From Holophagales bacterium (GTDB lineage Bacteria > Acidobacteriota > Thermoanaerobaculia > UBA5066), in contig JADJVF010000001.1 in assembly GCA_016716705.1 (NCBI GenBank), forward strand, positions 186,001-250,000: a stretch of 64,000 nt of DNA, read 5' to 3'. Of this stretch, positions 1 through 8,778 are shown piece after piece (position 1 is the stretch's first letter; the number at the start of each line of letters is the position of its first letter). Made by a program: the position numbers and the translations under genes. The notes beneath the pieces were generated by a model. It saw only the letters and a program-made list of their open reading frames with translations. It was not told the DNA's origin and did not search any database.

Positions 1-243
1 GAGTTCAACGACCAGATCCCCGCCGGCATCCCCAAGCAGGCGGGTGCGGTCGTGGCGCACAAGACCGGGAGCATCTCGACGGTGCAGCACGACGTGGCCT
101 TCGTCCGGCTCCCCGACGGCCGCGAGTACGTCCTCGTCCTGCTCGCGACCGATTTCGGAGCGAACGAAGACGGGCGGAAGAGGGTCGTCGAGACGACGCG
201 GAAGATGTCGCGTGCCGTCTGGGAAGCGATGATCGCCCCCTGA
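1..243 (+). CDS. Serine hydrolase, class A beta-lactamase-like (C-terminal fragment)
   Basis: The last 80 residues of a gene that enters from the left edge. The fragment has the KTG triad of the active-site serine penicillin-recognising fold ('AHKTGSIST'), followed by 'DVAFVRLPDGREYVLVLLA', the usual last beta strands, and a C-terminal helix. In class A enzymes and related secreted hydrolases the KTG strand lines the active site and binds the substrate carboxylate. The SxxK and SDN motifs lie upstream and cannot be seen, so activity on beta-lactams is not shown. It converges on the DUF1579 gene on the other strand. Confidence 0.75.
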   Translation, partial: EFNDQIPAGIPKQAGAVVAHKTGSISTVQHDVAFVRLPDGREYVLVLLATDFGANEDGRKRVVETTRKMSRAVWEAMIAP

Positions 244-305
244 ACGAGAGCCGGCCCCGTCCGCGGCTTTCGACGCGGGCGAGGCCGGGAACGGGCCCGC
301 GCCGC

Positions 306-950
306 CTACTTCTTCCGCGTGTAGACCATCTCCATCGACTTCGCCATCTTCCCGTCGGGGCCCGACATCCACATCTCGAAGAGGAGGTTGTCGGCGTCGA
401 CCTCGGTGTCGACCGACCGGAGCGCGACCTTCTTCCCGTTCGTCGGGTCGAGCATCGAGCCCGTGTAGACGGTCTTCTTCCCCGACTTGTCCGGGGTGCC
501 GGTCAGGATCATCATCCCGGTGCCGGCGGAGTCGATCCAGTACGACTCGTACTTCTTCTTGACGTTGTCGTAGCCGGTAAAGCCGATGCCCGAGAAGGGC
601 TGCCCCATCATCGAACCCTCGAATCGCTGCTCCAGGTAGCGGCCTCCGAGGACCATCCGGAACTCGCACGTCCCCACGGTCTCTTCCGGCGGCTTGGCCG
701 GGTCCATCCACGACTTCGTCTTCGTCGTCCAGCTCCCGGCGAGCTTCGCGAGGTGCGCGTGCGGCTCGCCCGGGGTCATGTAGGCCGTCCAGGCCTTCAT
801 CATCGCCTCCTGGTCCGGCGCGGCGGCGGCGGGCTTCGGAGCGGACTTCGTCTCCTTCGCCTCCTTCCCCGCTGCCGGGGCCTGTGCGGCGGTCGGGAAG
901 GCGAGGGCCAGTGCGAGGACGGGGAGGGTCATCCAGCGGGCGCAGTTCAT
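306..950 (-). CDS. Secreted DUF1579 protein
   Basis: 214 residues. Residues 1-23 form a signal peptide ending 'TAAQA', followed by a Lys/Ala/Pro-rich linker to about residue 50 and a DUF1579 domain. Domain landmarks are 'HAHLAKLAGSW', 'GRYLEQRFEGSMMGQPF', 'GFTGYDNVKKKYESYWID' and 'GTGMMILTG'. DUF1579 proteins have a lipocalin-like beta-barrel look and no agreed biochemical role; they are common in Acidobacteriota and Planctomycetes. The ATG has a good AGGAGG ribosome-binding site seven bases upstream. A periplasmic or outer-surface location follows from the signal peptide; the ligand is unknown. Confidence 0.8.
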   Translation of the reverse strand: MNCARWMTLPVLALALAFPTAAQAPAAGKEAKETKSAPKPAAAAPDQEAMMKAWTAYMTPGEPHAHLAKLAGSWTTKTKSWMDPAKPPEETVGTCEFRMVLGGRYLEQRFEGSMMGQPFSGIGFTGYDNVKKKYESYWIDSAGTGMMILTGTPDKSGKKTVYTGSMLDPTNGKKVALRSVDTEVDADNLLFEMWMSGPDGKMAKSMEMVYTRKK

Positions 951-1062
951 GCGGCCTCCTTTCGCGTAAGGGTTCTTCCTCGGAATCGTGACGAGGAGTC
1001 TCGCACGCCCCGAATACGCCGGGTGAAGGTTCGCCAGGCTTTCGCGCGAGCGGGCCGGGAGG

Positions 1063-1068
1063 TACCCT
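1063..1068 (+). promoter_or_regulatory. Putative -10 element (TACCCT) of a leaderless transcript
   Basis: TACCCT ends six bases before the GTG of the flippase gene, leaving no room for a ribosome-binding site. The spacing matches the other leaderless candidates in this window. No clear -35 box is visible. Confidence 0.4.
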
Positions 1069-1074
1069 CACGCC

Positions 1075-2578
1075 GTGCCGCCCGGCCCCGGCGCACGCCG
1101 CGCCATCCTCGTCTCCACGGTTTCGGTCCTCGCGGGGGGCGGCGCCGCCCTCGTCGGGAGCCTCGTCCTGCGCGTCCTCATGGCACGCGCCCTCGAGCCC
1201 TCCGCGCTGGGGCTCGTCCTCCTCGCCATCGCCATCGTCACGCCGGTCGGCTCGATCGCGGGCCTCGGCACGAACCCCGCCGTGGCCCAGGGGGTGGCCG
1301 AGCGGCTCGCCCGGGGCGACGAGGAGGGGGGCGCGGCGCCTCGCGCGCCGGGGAGAGCGCCTCGCGCTGGGGGCGGGGATCCTCGCGGCGGCGCTGCTCG
1401 CCGCCCTCGCGGGGCCGCTCGCCGTCCTCCTCGGCCAGCCCGGTCTCGACCGCATCCTCCTCCCGCTGGCTCCCGTCGCGCTCGGCCTCGCTGCCGGAAG
1501 CGCCGCGCTCGGCGTCTCGCGAGGGTTCGGGGATTCCCTCGGGCGCGCGCTCTTCCGGGACACCGGGGGCGGCGTCCTCCGCGTCGTGGGCGTCGGAGCC
1601 GCGTTCCTCGCCGCTGAGCCGACGTCCTTCGGCGTCGCCGCCGGGTTCGCCGCGGGTTCCCTGGCAGCGGAGCTCCTTTTCGTCGGCTACGTCGCGGCGA
1701 AGGGATGGCTCTCGGCCGGATCCGGCCCTCCCGCGGAGCCTCTCCTTCCGGTCCTGCGCCCGTATGCGGCGACGGAGGTCCTGTCCCAGGCGGCGCTCTG
1801 GCTCGACGTCGTCGTCCTCGGCGCCCTCGCTCCTCCTGTCGTCGTCGGGCTCTACGGAATCGCGCGGGGCCTGACACGCGTCCTCGACCTCGTACGGCAG
1901 GCCTCCTCCCACGGCTATCTCCCGTCGGCGTCCGCCGCCTTCGCGAGAGGCGAGGGCGACCGCATCGCCTCGCTCCACGTCTCGACCCGCCGCTTCGCCT
2001 TCGCCCTCGTCTGGCCCATCCTCGCCGTCTGCCTCCTCGCTCCCGCCCCGCTCCTCGGCCTCCTCTTCGGTCCGGCGTACGAGGCGGCCGCCCCGGCTCT
2101 CCGTCTTCTCGCCCTCGCGAGCTTCCTGTCGTCGTTCTTCGACTACCTCGACCTCGTCCTCGTCGCCGAACGGCGCCCCGGGGACGTCCTGCGGGCCGGG
2201 GTCGTCAGCATCGCGGCGCTCGTGGCCCTCCTCGCGGCGCTCGTCCCGCCCTGGGGCGGAGAGGGCGCCGCCCTCGCCCTCCTCGGCTCCTCTCTCCTGC
2301 GTGGCCTCCTCCTCCATCGCTTCGTCTTCCGTTCGCGCTCCTTCCGCCCCTTCCTTCCCGCGGTCGCCGGACCGGCCCTCCTCGCGGCGGCGTCCCTCGG
2401 CGTGGGAGCGACCGCCCTTCGGGTGCTGCGTCCCGCGCCGCTCGAAGCCCTGCTCCTCGCGGCGACGACCGGCGGAGCCGCGGCGGCCATCGCGCTCTTC
2501 TCATTCCTCAGGAAGCGGGAGGGTGGAGCCAAAACGCTCCCCGGCGCCGGCGCGGACGTGGGATCCTCCCCTCCGTGA
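1075..2578 (+). CDS. Oligosaccharide flippase (MOP/Wzx-like), with one frameshift
   Basis: A multi-pass membrane protein of about 500 residues when one frameshift is repaired. The first segment ('LVGSLVLRVLMARALEPSALGLVLLA', given here only as a landmark around residues 25-50) has the N-terminal look of polysaccharide exporters: a membrane helix followed by a short loop with an 'Leu-Gly' turn. It then continues in the +1 frame with about ten further hydrophobic helices. The break lies in a six-G run at 1326-1331; removing one G restores continuous reading, and no stop interrupts either part. The role would be flipping lipid-linked glycans across the inner membrane. The GT2 gene follows with a GTGA overlap, supporting a glycan pathway. 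It starts at GTG 1075. The indel is probably a sequence error. Confidence 0.7.
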
Positions 2579-3489
2579 ACGACCCCCCGGTCGTGTCGGT
2601 CGTCGTCGCCGTCTACCTCTCCGAGGCGACCCTCGACGGCTTTCTCGACGCACTCGCACGGCAGACGTTCCGGGACTTCGAGACGATCCTCGTCGACAGC
2701 GGGCCGACCGAGGCGTGCGAGCGGATCGTGGCCCGTCGCGACGAGCCGCTCGTCTACGTCCGGAGTACCGGGCGGCTCTTCCCCCAGGCGGCCCGCAACG
2801 CGGGGGTCGAGCGTTCCCGCGGCCGGCTCCTCGTCTTCACCGACCCGGACGTCTACGCGGCACCCGACTGGCTCGGGCGGCTCGTCGCCGCGCACGACGA
2901 GACGGGGAACGTCGTCGTGGGCGCTCTCGCCTGCCACGGCTCGAAGTGGCTCGATCGCGGCGTCCACCTCTGCAAGTTCAGCAAGTGGCTTCCGGGCGGG
3001 AAGCGCCGCCCCGTCGACATGAGCCCCACCGCGAACATGCTGCTTCCGCGGGCCCTGTTCGAGGAGACCGGCCGCTTCCACGGCGACATGCTGATGGGGG
3101 ACGCGACCCTCAGTCGCGACCTCCTCGAGGCGGGGCGGACGCTCCTCTTCGAGCCGCGCGCCGTCGTCGACCACCACCACCTCGAGACCGTGCGGTCGTT
3201 CGTCCGCGAACGCTGGTTCCGGGGAATCCGCTACGGGAAGCTGCGCGGGAGCTGGATGCGCGGCAGGAAGCCCCTGCTCCTCGGGCTGATGCTCGGGAGC
3301 CTCTTTCCGCTGCGCGTCGTCTCGAACGTCGCCCACTGTGCCTGGCATGCCGTTCGCGCCGGCGAGCTCGGGACCTTCCTGTCGACGCTCCCGGTCGTCG
3401 TCCTCGGTTTCAGCGCGTCGATCCTGGGAGAGGCGAAGGGCTACGCGGAAGCGCTTCTCGGCGCCTCGCGCGGCTCCGACAGCTCGTAG
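2575..3489 (+). CDS. Glycosyltransferase family 2
   Basis: 304 residues. The GT-A fold begins at once: 'VVSVVVAVYLSEATLDGFLDAL' region (residues 5-26), then 'RQTFRDFETILVDSG', and a 'FTDPDVYAAPDW' segment near residue 85 that supplies the metal-binding DxD-type acidic pair. An 'MLMGDATLSRDLLEAG' segment follows, and a hydrophobic C-terminus (about 225-290) suggests membrane attachment. It would transfer a sugar to a lipid-linked or surface glycan; donor and acceptor are not predictable. The GTG start overlaps the flippase stop as GTGA, so translation is probably coupled. Its 3' end overlaps the convergent GT2 gene by 49 bases. Confidence 0.82.
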   Translation: MNDPPVVSVVVAVYLSEATLDGFLDALARQTFRDFETILVDSGPTEACERIVARRDEPLVYVRSTGRLFPQAARNAGVERSRGRLLVFTDPDVYAAPDWLGRLVAAHDETGNVVVGALACHGSKWLDRGVHLCKFSKWLPGGKRRPVDMSPTANMLLPRALFEETGRFHGDMLMGDATLSRDLLEAGRTLLFEPRAVVDHHHLETVRSFVRERWFRGIRYGKLRGSWMRGRKPLLLGLMLGSLFPLRVVSNVAHCAWHAVRAGELGTFLSTLPVVVLGFSASILGEAKGYAEALLGASRGSDSS

Positions 3490-4400
3490 TCGGTGAACCG
3501 GGCTTCCGCGTCGCCCGGCCCGAACAGGAGCCCGTGGGCCTGCCCCCACGCCGCGCGGAGGTGGACGGCGGCGACGAACGGCGCGTTCCGCAGGAGCAGG
3601 CGGGCCCGCTCGGGCCGTCTCTTTCGGTACCGCCACACCGCGAGGAGGAGCGCGTAGAGCGGTATGAGAGGCGTGGCGGCGACGTAGAACGCGCGCCGGC
3701 CGAGGCCCCACCGTCCCTCCGCCGCCCGGAGCGGTCCGTAGATCCGGTAGAAGAGCTCGACGCCGAGCCCGATGCTGTGCAGCGACGTCTCGTTGAGGTG
3801 CTCCATGACGGCGTCCTTTGCCAGGACGAACCGTCGGCCCTCGCGGAGCATCCGCTCGTGGAGGACGAGGTCGCACGCGAGGAGGCGCGGCAGCTCGTCG
3901 CCGAATGCGAGCAACGCATCCGTCCGGAAGCTCGCGTTGTGGCCGGGGAGGAGCCGGGTCTTCCCGCCGGCGAGGGGCGGCTCGAAGAGGCCGTAGCTCA
4001 GGAGGCCGATGACGTCGGCCTTCCCGACGCCCGGGTTCGCGCAGACGACACCCCACCCGACGCCCGTCGCGCCGGAGTCGCGGAAGGCCCCGAGGACCGC
4101 TTCGGCCCAGCCCGGACGCACGCGCGTGTGCTCCTCGAGAAACGCGACGACCGGAGCCCGAGCCTCGGCTACGGCGCGGGCTCGGGATGCCGAGAACGTC
4201 GTGCCGGGAGGGAACTGGAGGACCCGGACCGACACTTTCTCCGACCCGGGGACCGGCTCGGCCCCCTCTGGCCCGAGGTCGACGAGAAGGACCTCCAGCC
4301 GCTCCCCCAGCCCCTGCGCGTCGAGCGACGCGAGGCACGGCGCCGCCCGCCCGCGGAGGGGACCGACGACGACGACGACGGAGAGGTCCGGAATCACCAT
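3441..4400 (-). CDS. Glycosyltransferase family 2 with C-terminal membrane segment
   Basis: 319 residues starting 'MVIPDLSVVVVVGPLRGRA'. The GT-A core shows 'LVDLGPEG', 'FSASRARAVAEARAPVVAFLEEHT' (the usual aspartate pair of the family is replaced by Glu-Glu), and 'GHNASFRTDALL'. A hydrophobic helix near residues 245-270 ('FYVAATPLIPLYALLLAV') should hold it at the membrane. It follows an ExoD-like gene with a 7-base overlap, so the two form a leftward operon next to the rightward flippase/GT2 pair. The Glu-Glu at the DxD position makes metal use less certain. The substrate is unknown; a role in surface polysaccharide is inferred from neighbours. Confidence 0.8.
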   Translation of the reverse strand: MVIPDLSVVVVVGPLRGRAAPCLASLDAQGLGERLEVLLVDLGPEGAEPVPGSEKVSVRVLQFPPGTTFSASRARAVAEARAPVVAFLEEHTRVRPGWAEAVLGAFRDSGATGVGWGVVCANPGVGKADVIGLLSYGLFEPPLAGGKTRLLPGHNASFRTDALLAFGDELPRLLACDLVLHERMLREGRRFVLAKDAVMEHLNETSLHSIGLGVELFYRIYGPLRAAEGRWGLGRRAFYVAATPLIPLYALLLAVWRYRKRRPERARLLLRNAPFVAAVHLRAAWGQAHGLLFGPGDAEARFTDYELSEPREAPRSASA

Positions 4401-5026
4401 CGGAAGCCCAGCCTTTCGAACGCCGCTCCTCCCGCCCAGACGAGGAGAACCGCGAGCGCTGCGAAGTAGAGGACGGTCAGGACGAGCGCCCCCATCGCCG
4501 CCACGATCATCAGGCCGTCCTCCTCCAGCTCGCCGAGGGCGACGAAGACGACGGCCATGGCCGGGAGCGCGTTGTTGAAGGGGATTCCGGCGAGCGGCAG
4601 GGAGATGAGCAGCCCCGCCGCGGCGATCATGAGACCGCCGATGCGGCGCCCCTTCTCCCCCGTCACCCAGGCCGTCCGCCGGCGTCGCGTGAAGCGGCGG
4701 CAGAAGCCGAGGGTTTTCGTCGCGACGCCGAAGAGCCTTCTCCAGACGGCCGGACTCGGCGCCCAGGCAGAGGCTTTCGCCGGTAGCCAGGGCGATGGGC
4801 GGCCCCGCGCCATCTGCCAGCCGAGGATCGCGAGGGAGAGACCGAGGGCCGTCGAGACGGGACCGAGAGTGACCGGCTGAAGGAACGGGAGCGCCTGGAG
4901 GAGGCAGACGAAGACGAAGCCCGACTCCTTGAGCCTCGAGAAGGCCTCCCCGAGCGTCAGCGGCCGCAGCTCGGCCGTCTCCCGGCAGGCCGCGAACGCA
5001 TCGATCAGCTCCTCGTAACGCCCCAT
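4394..5026 (-). CDS. ExoD family membrane protein
   Basis: 210 residues. The start 'RPLTLGEAFSRLKESGFVFVC' and the later 'RRIGGLMIAAAGLLISLPLAG', 'PFNNALPAMAVVFVALGELEEDG' and a final hydrophobic helix are typical of ExoD proteins, first described in Sinorhizobium exopolysaccharide synthesis. Three or four membrane segments are visible. The molecular activity of ExoD is not established. The ATG at 5026 is preceded by GGGGAG. The gene directly precedes, and overlaps, a glycosyltransferase, which agrees with a polysaccharide role. It is divergent from sppA with a 108-base gap. Confidence 0.8.
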   Translation of the reverse strand: MGRYEELIDAFAACRETAELRPLTLGEAFSRLKESGFVFVCLLQALPFLQPVTLGPVSTALGLSLAILGWQMARGRPSPWLPAKASAWAPSPAVWRRLFGVATKTLGFCRRFTRRRRTAWVTGEKGRRIGGLMIAAAGLLISLPLAGIPFNNALPAMAVVFVALGELEEDGLMIVAAMGALVLTVLYFAALAVLLVWAGGAAFERLGFRW

Positions 5027-5134
5027 CGACTCCCCAACGGTTCCTTCGCCCGGGTGATTCCCGCACCCTGCGCGAGCTGCGGACGATAATCGCCCGCGCT
5101 GCCGGGGAATGAGCCGGGCGGCCAAGAGGGTCTC

Positions 5135-6896
5135 ATGACCAAGGGTGGAAAAGGTCTTCTCGTTCTCGTTCTCGTCATCGCGGTCTTCGGCGTCGTCCTC
5201 GTCGGGGCCGGCATCCTCGTCAGCGGCCGGGGGAAGCCGTCGGTTCCGAAGACGGCGATCCTGGAGCTCGACCTCGAGCGCGGGATTCCCGAGACACGGC
5301 CCGACAACCCCTTCGCCGCATTCGGAGGTGAACGAGCGCTCACGCTTCGCGACGTCGTCGACGCGCTCGAGAAGGCGGGGGACGACCCGCACGTCGTCGG
5401 GCTCGTCGCGCGCCTCGGCGCCGCGCCGATCGGCGTCGCCGAGATCCAGGAGATCCGCGACGCCGTGAAGGCCTTCCGGGCGAAGAAGAAGTTCGCGGTC
5501 GCCTACTCGGAGACGTTCGGCGAGTTCGGGCCCGGCAACGGCGCCTACTACCTCGCCACCGCGTTCGACGAGATCTGGCTTCAGCCGTCGGGCGACGTCG
5601 GCCTGAGCGGCCTCGTCGCCGAGACCCCCTTCATCCGGGGAACGCTCGACAAGCTCGGCGTCAAGCCCGGAGTTCGGCCAGAGGCACGAGTTCAAGAACG
5701 CCGTGAACACGTACACCGAGACGAAGTTCACCGAGGCGCACCGCGAGGCGACGCGGAAGTACGTCGAGTCGCTCTACGGACAGATGGCGAGGGGGATCGC
5801 CGAGGGACGGAAGATGACGGAGGCCGAGGTCCGCGCCCTCGTGGACCGCGGCCCCTTCCTCGGCCCCGAGGCTCTCGAGGCCCGGCTCGTCGACGGCCTC
5901 GCCTACCGCGACGAGGTCCACGGGACGCTCGTGAAGAGGGGGGGCGCGGACGCGAAGTTCTTCGGCCTCCCGGCCTACCTGAAGAAGGAAGGGCATCCCC
6001 ACGCCGATGGGAGGCGGACGATCGCCCTCGTCTACGGCATCGGCGGCGTCGTGCGGGGGAAGAGCAGCGGCAACCCCCTCACGGGCGGCCAGACGATGGG
6101 TTCCGAGACGGTGGCGAAGGCGATCCGGACAGCCGTCGAGGACGACGACGTCGCGGCGATCCTGTTCCGCGTCTCGAGCCCCGGCGGCTCCTACGTCGCT
6201 TCCGACACGATCTGGCGCGAGGTCGTCCTGGCGAAGAAGGCGGGCAAGCCGGTGATCATCTCCATGGGCGACGTGGCGGCCTCGGGCGGCTACTTCGTGG
6301 CGATGGCGGCGGACAAGATCGTCGCGCAGCCGGGGACGATCACCGGGTCGGTCGGCGTCTACGGCGGGAAGATGGTGACGCTCGCGATGTGGGAGAAGGT
6401 CGGCCTGACGTTCGACCAGGTCGAGGTCGGCGCGAACGCGAACATGTGGAGCACCTCGCGGAGCTACTCCCCGACGGAACGGGAGCACTTCGAAGCCTCG
6501 CTCGACCGGATCTACGACGACTTCACGTCGAAGGTCGCCGAGGGGCGCAAGCTCCCGAAGGAGAGGGTCCTCGAGATCGCGAAGGGGCGGGTCTGGACCG
6601 GCGAGGACGCGAAGGAGATCGGCCTCGTCGACGAGCTGGGGGGCTACGCCACGGCGCTGAAGCTGGCGAAGGCGGCGGCGAAGATCCCGGCGGGCGAGAA
6701 GGTGAAGGTCACCGTCTTCCCGAGGGAGAAGAACCCGTTCGAGTCGCTCGCCGCGAGGCTCTCGGGCGAGGAGGAGGACGAGAGCTCCTTCACGGCATTC
6801 GTGAAGCTCCTCGAGCCGCTGCAGCCGGCCCTCCGGCAGATCGAGGCCGAGCGGCAGAAGGGGGTCCTGACGGCCCCGCCGGTGACGATCCGGTAG
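5135..6896 (+). CDS. sppA: Signal peptide peptidase SppA, 67K type, with one frameshift
   Basis: About 586 residues after repair, close to E. coli SppA (618). A single N-terminal membrane anchor (residues 8-30) is followed by two tandem ClpP-like S49 domains, as in the long SppA form. The N-terminal domain has 'LQPSGDVGLSGLVAETPF' and the general-base lysine in 'HEFKNAVNTY' (about residue 187). The C-terminal domain has the nucleophile serine in 'GDVAASGGYF' (about residue 383) and 'GTITGSVGVYGGK'. It digests released signal peptides in the inner membrane or periplasmic face. A single extra base in the CCC at 5666-5668 breaks the frame between 'LGVKP' and 'EFGQRHEF', immediately before the catalytic lysine; dropping one C restores the family sequence. 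Confidence 0.88.
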
Positions 6897-6947
6897 TTCT
6901 TTTCTCTCTGCCTTCTCTGCCTTCTCTGGCTTCTCTGCCCTCTCGCC
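6897..6947. repeat. Pyrimidine tract with 9-bp tandem repeats
   Basis: Between the convergent ends of sppA and the next gene is an almost pure C/T strand. Four direct copies of CTCTGCCTT or a one-base variant occupy 6906-6941, followed by a partial fifth. No hairpin is obvious. It could act as a spacer or slippage-prone tract; nothing shows a function. Confidence 0.7.
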
Positions 6948-7519
6948 TACTCGATGCTCGCTCCGGAGCCCGCCTCGGCGATCCGGCGCCGGGCGTCGAG
7001 CTTCCAGTCGAGGCGGCCCCGCGCCTGCGAGGCCAGCTTGCCGTCGGGCCCGAAGAACATCGTCTCGAGCGGCCGCCTGTTGTTGAACTTCAGCGTCGTC
7101 TTCCCCTCCGGGTCGACCGTCAGCGCGGCAGGGACCGGCGGCACGAGCCCGTTCTTCGCGAGCCAGGCGTCCAGCGTGGCGAAGGACTCCGTCTTCACGA
7201 GGACGACGATCTCCGACGTCGCGTCCTGCCTCTGGGCACCCTGGTAGGCGAAGAGCTCGCGGAGCTCGTCGGCCGCGGCTCCGTCTTCGGGGTCGACGAA
7301 GTGAACGACCAGGACCTTACCGGGAGCGCCGACGAGGTTCCGCCCCTTCCCGTCGCGGGTCTCCACGTCGAGGTGCCCGCCCGCGTCGATGTTCAGGAGT
7401 CCGTGGTCGTGATCGGCGTGGGTCGCCGGGACGAGGGCCGACCGGTAGGCGAGGAAGAGGCCGGCGAAGGCCACGGCGAAGGCCACGGCGAAGGCGAGGC
7501 GGCGCTTGGAAGGAGTCAT
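6947..7519 (-). CDS. Membrane-anchored thioredoxin-like protein lacking CxxC
   Basis: 190 residues. An N-terminal anchor (residues 8-27, 'AFAVAFAVAFAGLFLAY') precedes a periplasmic part: 'LLNIDAGGHLDVETRDGKGRNLVGAPGKVLVVHFVDPEDG', whose strand-loop pattern resembles the beta-beta-alpha entry of TlpA/SCO-type thioredoxin folds, and a later 'PAALTVDPEGKTTLKFNNRRP' that resembles the cis-Pro strand. The position where CxxC would sit reads 'FVDPEDGAAADEL', so no thiol chemistry is expected. The fold call is tentative. The ATG overlaps the stop of the upstream LolA-like gene (ATGA), so the two are one operon. Confidence 0.5.
   Translation of the reverse strand: MTPSKRRLAFAVAFAVAFAGLFLAYRSALVPATHADHDHGLLNIDAGGHLDVETRDGKGRNLVGAPGKVLVVHFVDPEDGAAADELRELFAYQGAQRQDATSEIVVLVKTESFATLDAWLAKNGLVPPVPAALTVDPEGKTTLKFNNRRPLETMFFGPDGKLASQARGRLDWKLDARRRIAEAGSGASIE
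7464..7499. repeat. 12-bp tandem repeat inside a transmembrane helix
   Basis: Three units of GCGAAGGCCACG, the last diverged in three bases, encode the Ala-Phe-Ala-Val repeats of the anchor of the thioredoxin-like protein. In-frame copy-number change would only alter helix length. Confidence 0.7.
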
Positions 7520-8427
7520 CGAGGGGATTGTACGGAGGGCGCCTGCCGATCGCCCACCTCGCTGTCGGTCTCGACCGAGAAGCTGGCGAAGCCGGAGAAC
7601 TCGAACCGGAACGACGTGTCGAGCCGGAAGAAGACGGCCGTCCTGCCCCCGAGGTGAAGGTCGACGACGCACGGAAACCAGATCCCCTGCGGAAGCCTCG
7701 CCCCGCGATACGAGATCGTCGCCTCCTTCACGGCCGCAGCGAGCCCTCCGCCGACCTTGACGGGCCGGACCAGCCGGGCCTCGACCGAGACGATCTGAAA
7801 GTCCGAAGCGTCGACGAGGACGCGGCCGGCGAGGGCGTTCAGGGCGCGGTCGCCGAGCGAGGCGGCCGGGAGGTCCGGCTTCGGCGAGAACTCGAGCGCG
7901 TAGAGCAGGCGCCCCTCCACCTCGACCTCTCCCTCGAGGCGGTAGTCGAACCGGGCGATCAGGTCGGAGAGACGCCTCGGCCCGACGAGGGGGTCCTCCT
8001 CGTCGCCGGCGACGGCGGGTGGCCGCGAGGCCTCGTCCCCGGCGCGCCGTTCCTCCTGCCGCCGCTGCTGCTTCGCGTCGTCCTTCGCCTGCTCGCGCTT
8101 CTCGTCCGGGGTGGCCGGCCGCCCGTCGACCTCGATCAGCTCACGGGTCGCTTCTCCCGGCTTCTCCCCCGAGAAGAAGTGGTAGAGGCGGCGGCGGGTC
8201 TCCTTCGGCCGTCCGTCCTTTCCCCAGGCCGTGCGCACCTCGAGCTGGTCGAACGTGTAGTCGGTGAGAGAGCGGTCGACCCGGCGCTGGGCGAAGGCCA
8301 CTTTCCGGATCAGCTCCTCGGCCGGGAACGGGAGGTCCCCGGGCGGGACGACCCGGCCGGCGGGCTGCGCGCCGGCGGGGGCCGCCAGGAGCAGGAATGC
8401 GAGCGAAGCGCCAGCGAGAACCGTCAC
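7516..8427 (-). CDS. Exported LolA/LppX-like envelope protein
   Basis: 303 residues with a signal peptide ('SLAFLLLAAPAGAQPAG', cleavage near 20). The rest is beta-rich: 'DYTFDQLEVRTAWGKDGRPKETRRRLYHFF', 'YALEFSPKP', 'LNALAGRVLVDASDFQIVSVEARLVRPV', 'PCVVDLHLGGRTAVFFRLDTSF'. The pattern (tracing of a 'Gly-Arg-Val-Leu-Val-Asp' strand and a final 'DxxFR(F)xF' strand) resembles half-barrel lipid or lipoprotein carriers of the LolA superfamily, common in Acidobacteriota. A charged Lys/Arg/Glu linker sits at residues 105-145. I do not claim lipoprotein sorting. GTG start with AGGGA upstream. Confidence 0.5.
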   Translation of the reverse strand: MTVLAGASLAFLLLAAPAGAQPAGRVVPPGDLPFPAEELIRKVAFAQRRVDRSLTDYTFDQLEVRTAWGKDGRPKETRRRLYHFFSGEKPGEATRELIEVDGRPATPDEKREQAKDDAKQQRRQEERRAGDEASRPPAVAGDEEDPLVGPRRLSDLIARFDYRLEGEVEVEGRLLYALEFSPKPDLPAASLGDRALNALAGRVLVDASDFQIVSVEARLVRPVKVGGGLAAAVKEATISYRGARLPQGIWFPCVVDLHLGGRTAVFFRLDTSFRFEFSGFASFSVETDSEVGDRQAPSVQSPR

Positions 8428-8453
8428 GAGATCCCTACGCTCCTGAGGAACGT

Positions 8454-8459
8454 TACGAT
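8454..8459 (+). promoter_or_regulatory. Putative -10 element (TACGAT), leaderless
   Basis: TACGAT ends six bases before ATG 8466, placing the expected transcription start on or next to the A of the start codon. The same hexamer with the same spacing recurs at 27012. Confidence 0.45.
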
Positions 8460-8465
8460 GCCTCC

Positions 8466-8765
8466 ATGTCGAATGTACCGAAGTCCGCCTTCGATCTCGC
8501 CATGGAACGCCTCCGCGCGGCCGACACCGAGGCCGGCATCGAGGAGACGCCCCTCACGGACGCCCAGAAAGCCGCCATCGCCGAGGCGCGGGCCGTCGGC
8601 ACCTCCCGAATCGCCGAGAGGGAGATCCTCTTCAAGGACGCCCTGCGCAAGGTCTTCGACCCCACCGAGCGGGAGAAGGCCGAAGAGGAGTACCGGATCG
8701 ACCGGTCGCGCATCGAGGCCGACCGCGATCGGGCGATCGATCGAATCCGCCGCGGGGAGAAGTGA
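8466..8765 (+). CDS. Small helical protein, unknown function
   Basis: 99 residues, 'MSNVPKSAFDLAMERLRAAD' onward; rich in Ala, Glu, Arg and Lys with almost no hydrophobic stretch, so cytosolic and probably all-helical. The last 45 residues ('RIAEREILFKDALRKVFDP' then a heptad-like Glu/Arg helix) suggest a coiled coil. I do not recognise a family. Codon use matches neighbours, the frame is clean from a well-placed start, and the epimerase gene follows after 13 bases, so it is probably real and cotranscribed. Confidence 0.65.
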   Translation: MSNVPKSAFDLAMERLRAADTEAGIEETPLTDAQKAAIAEARAVGTSRIAEREILFKDALRKVFDPTEREKAEEEYRIDRSRIEADRDRAIDRIRRGEK

Positions 8766-8778
8766 CGGAACCTTCCAG

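Noticed and set aside
1..243. Calling the first gene an antibiotic-resistance beta-lactamase
   Set aside because: Only the KTG end is in the window; SxxK, SDN and the Omega-loop Glu cannot be checked.
1238..2317. Glu/Arg-rich open frame on the - strand opposite the flippase
   Set aside because: Composition is that of an antisense GC-rich frame, and the flippase helices on the + strand are far more convincing.
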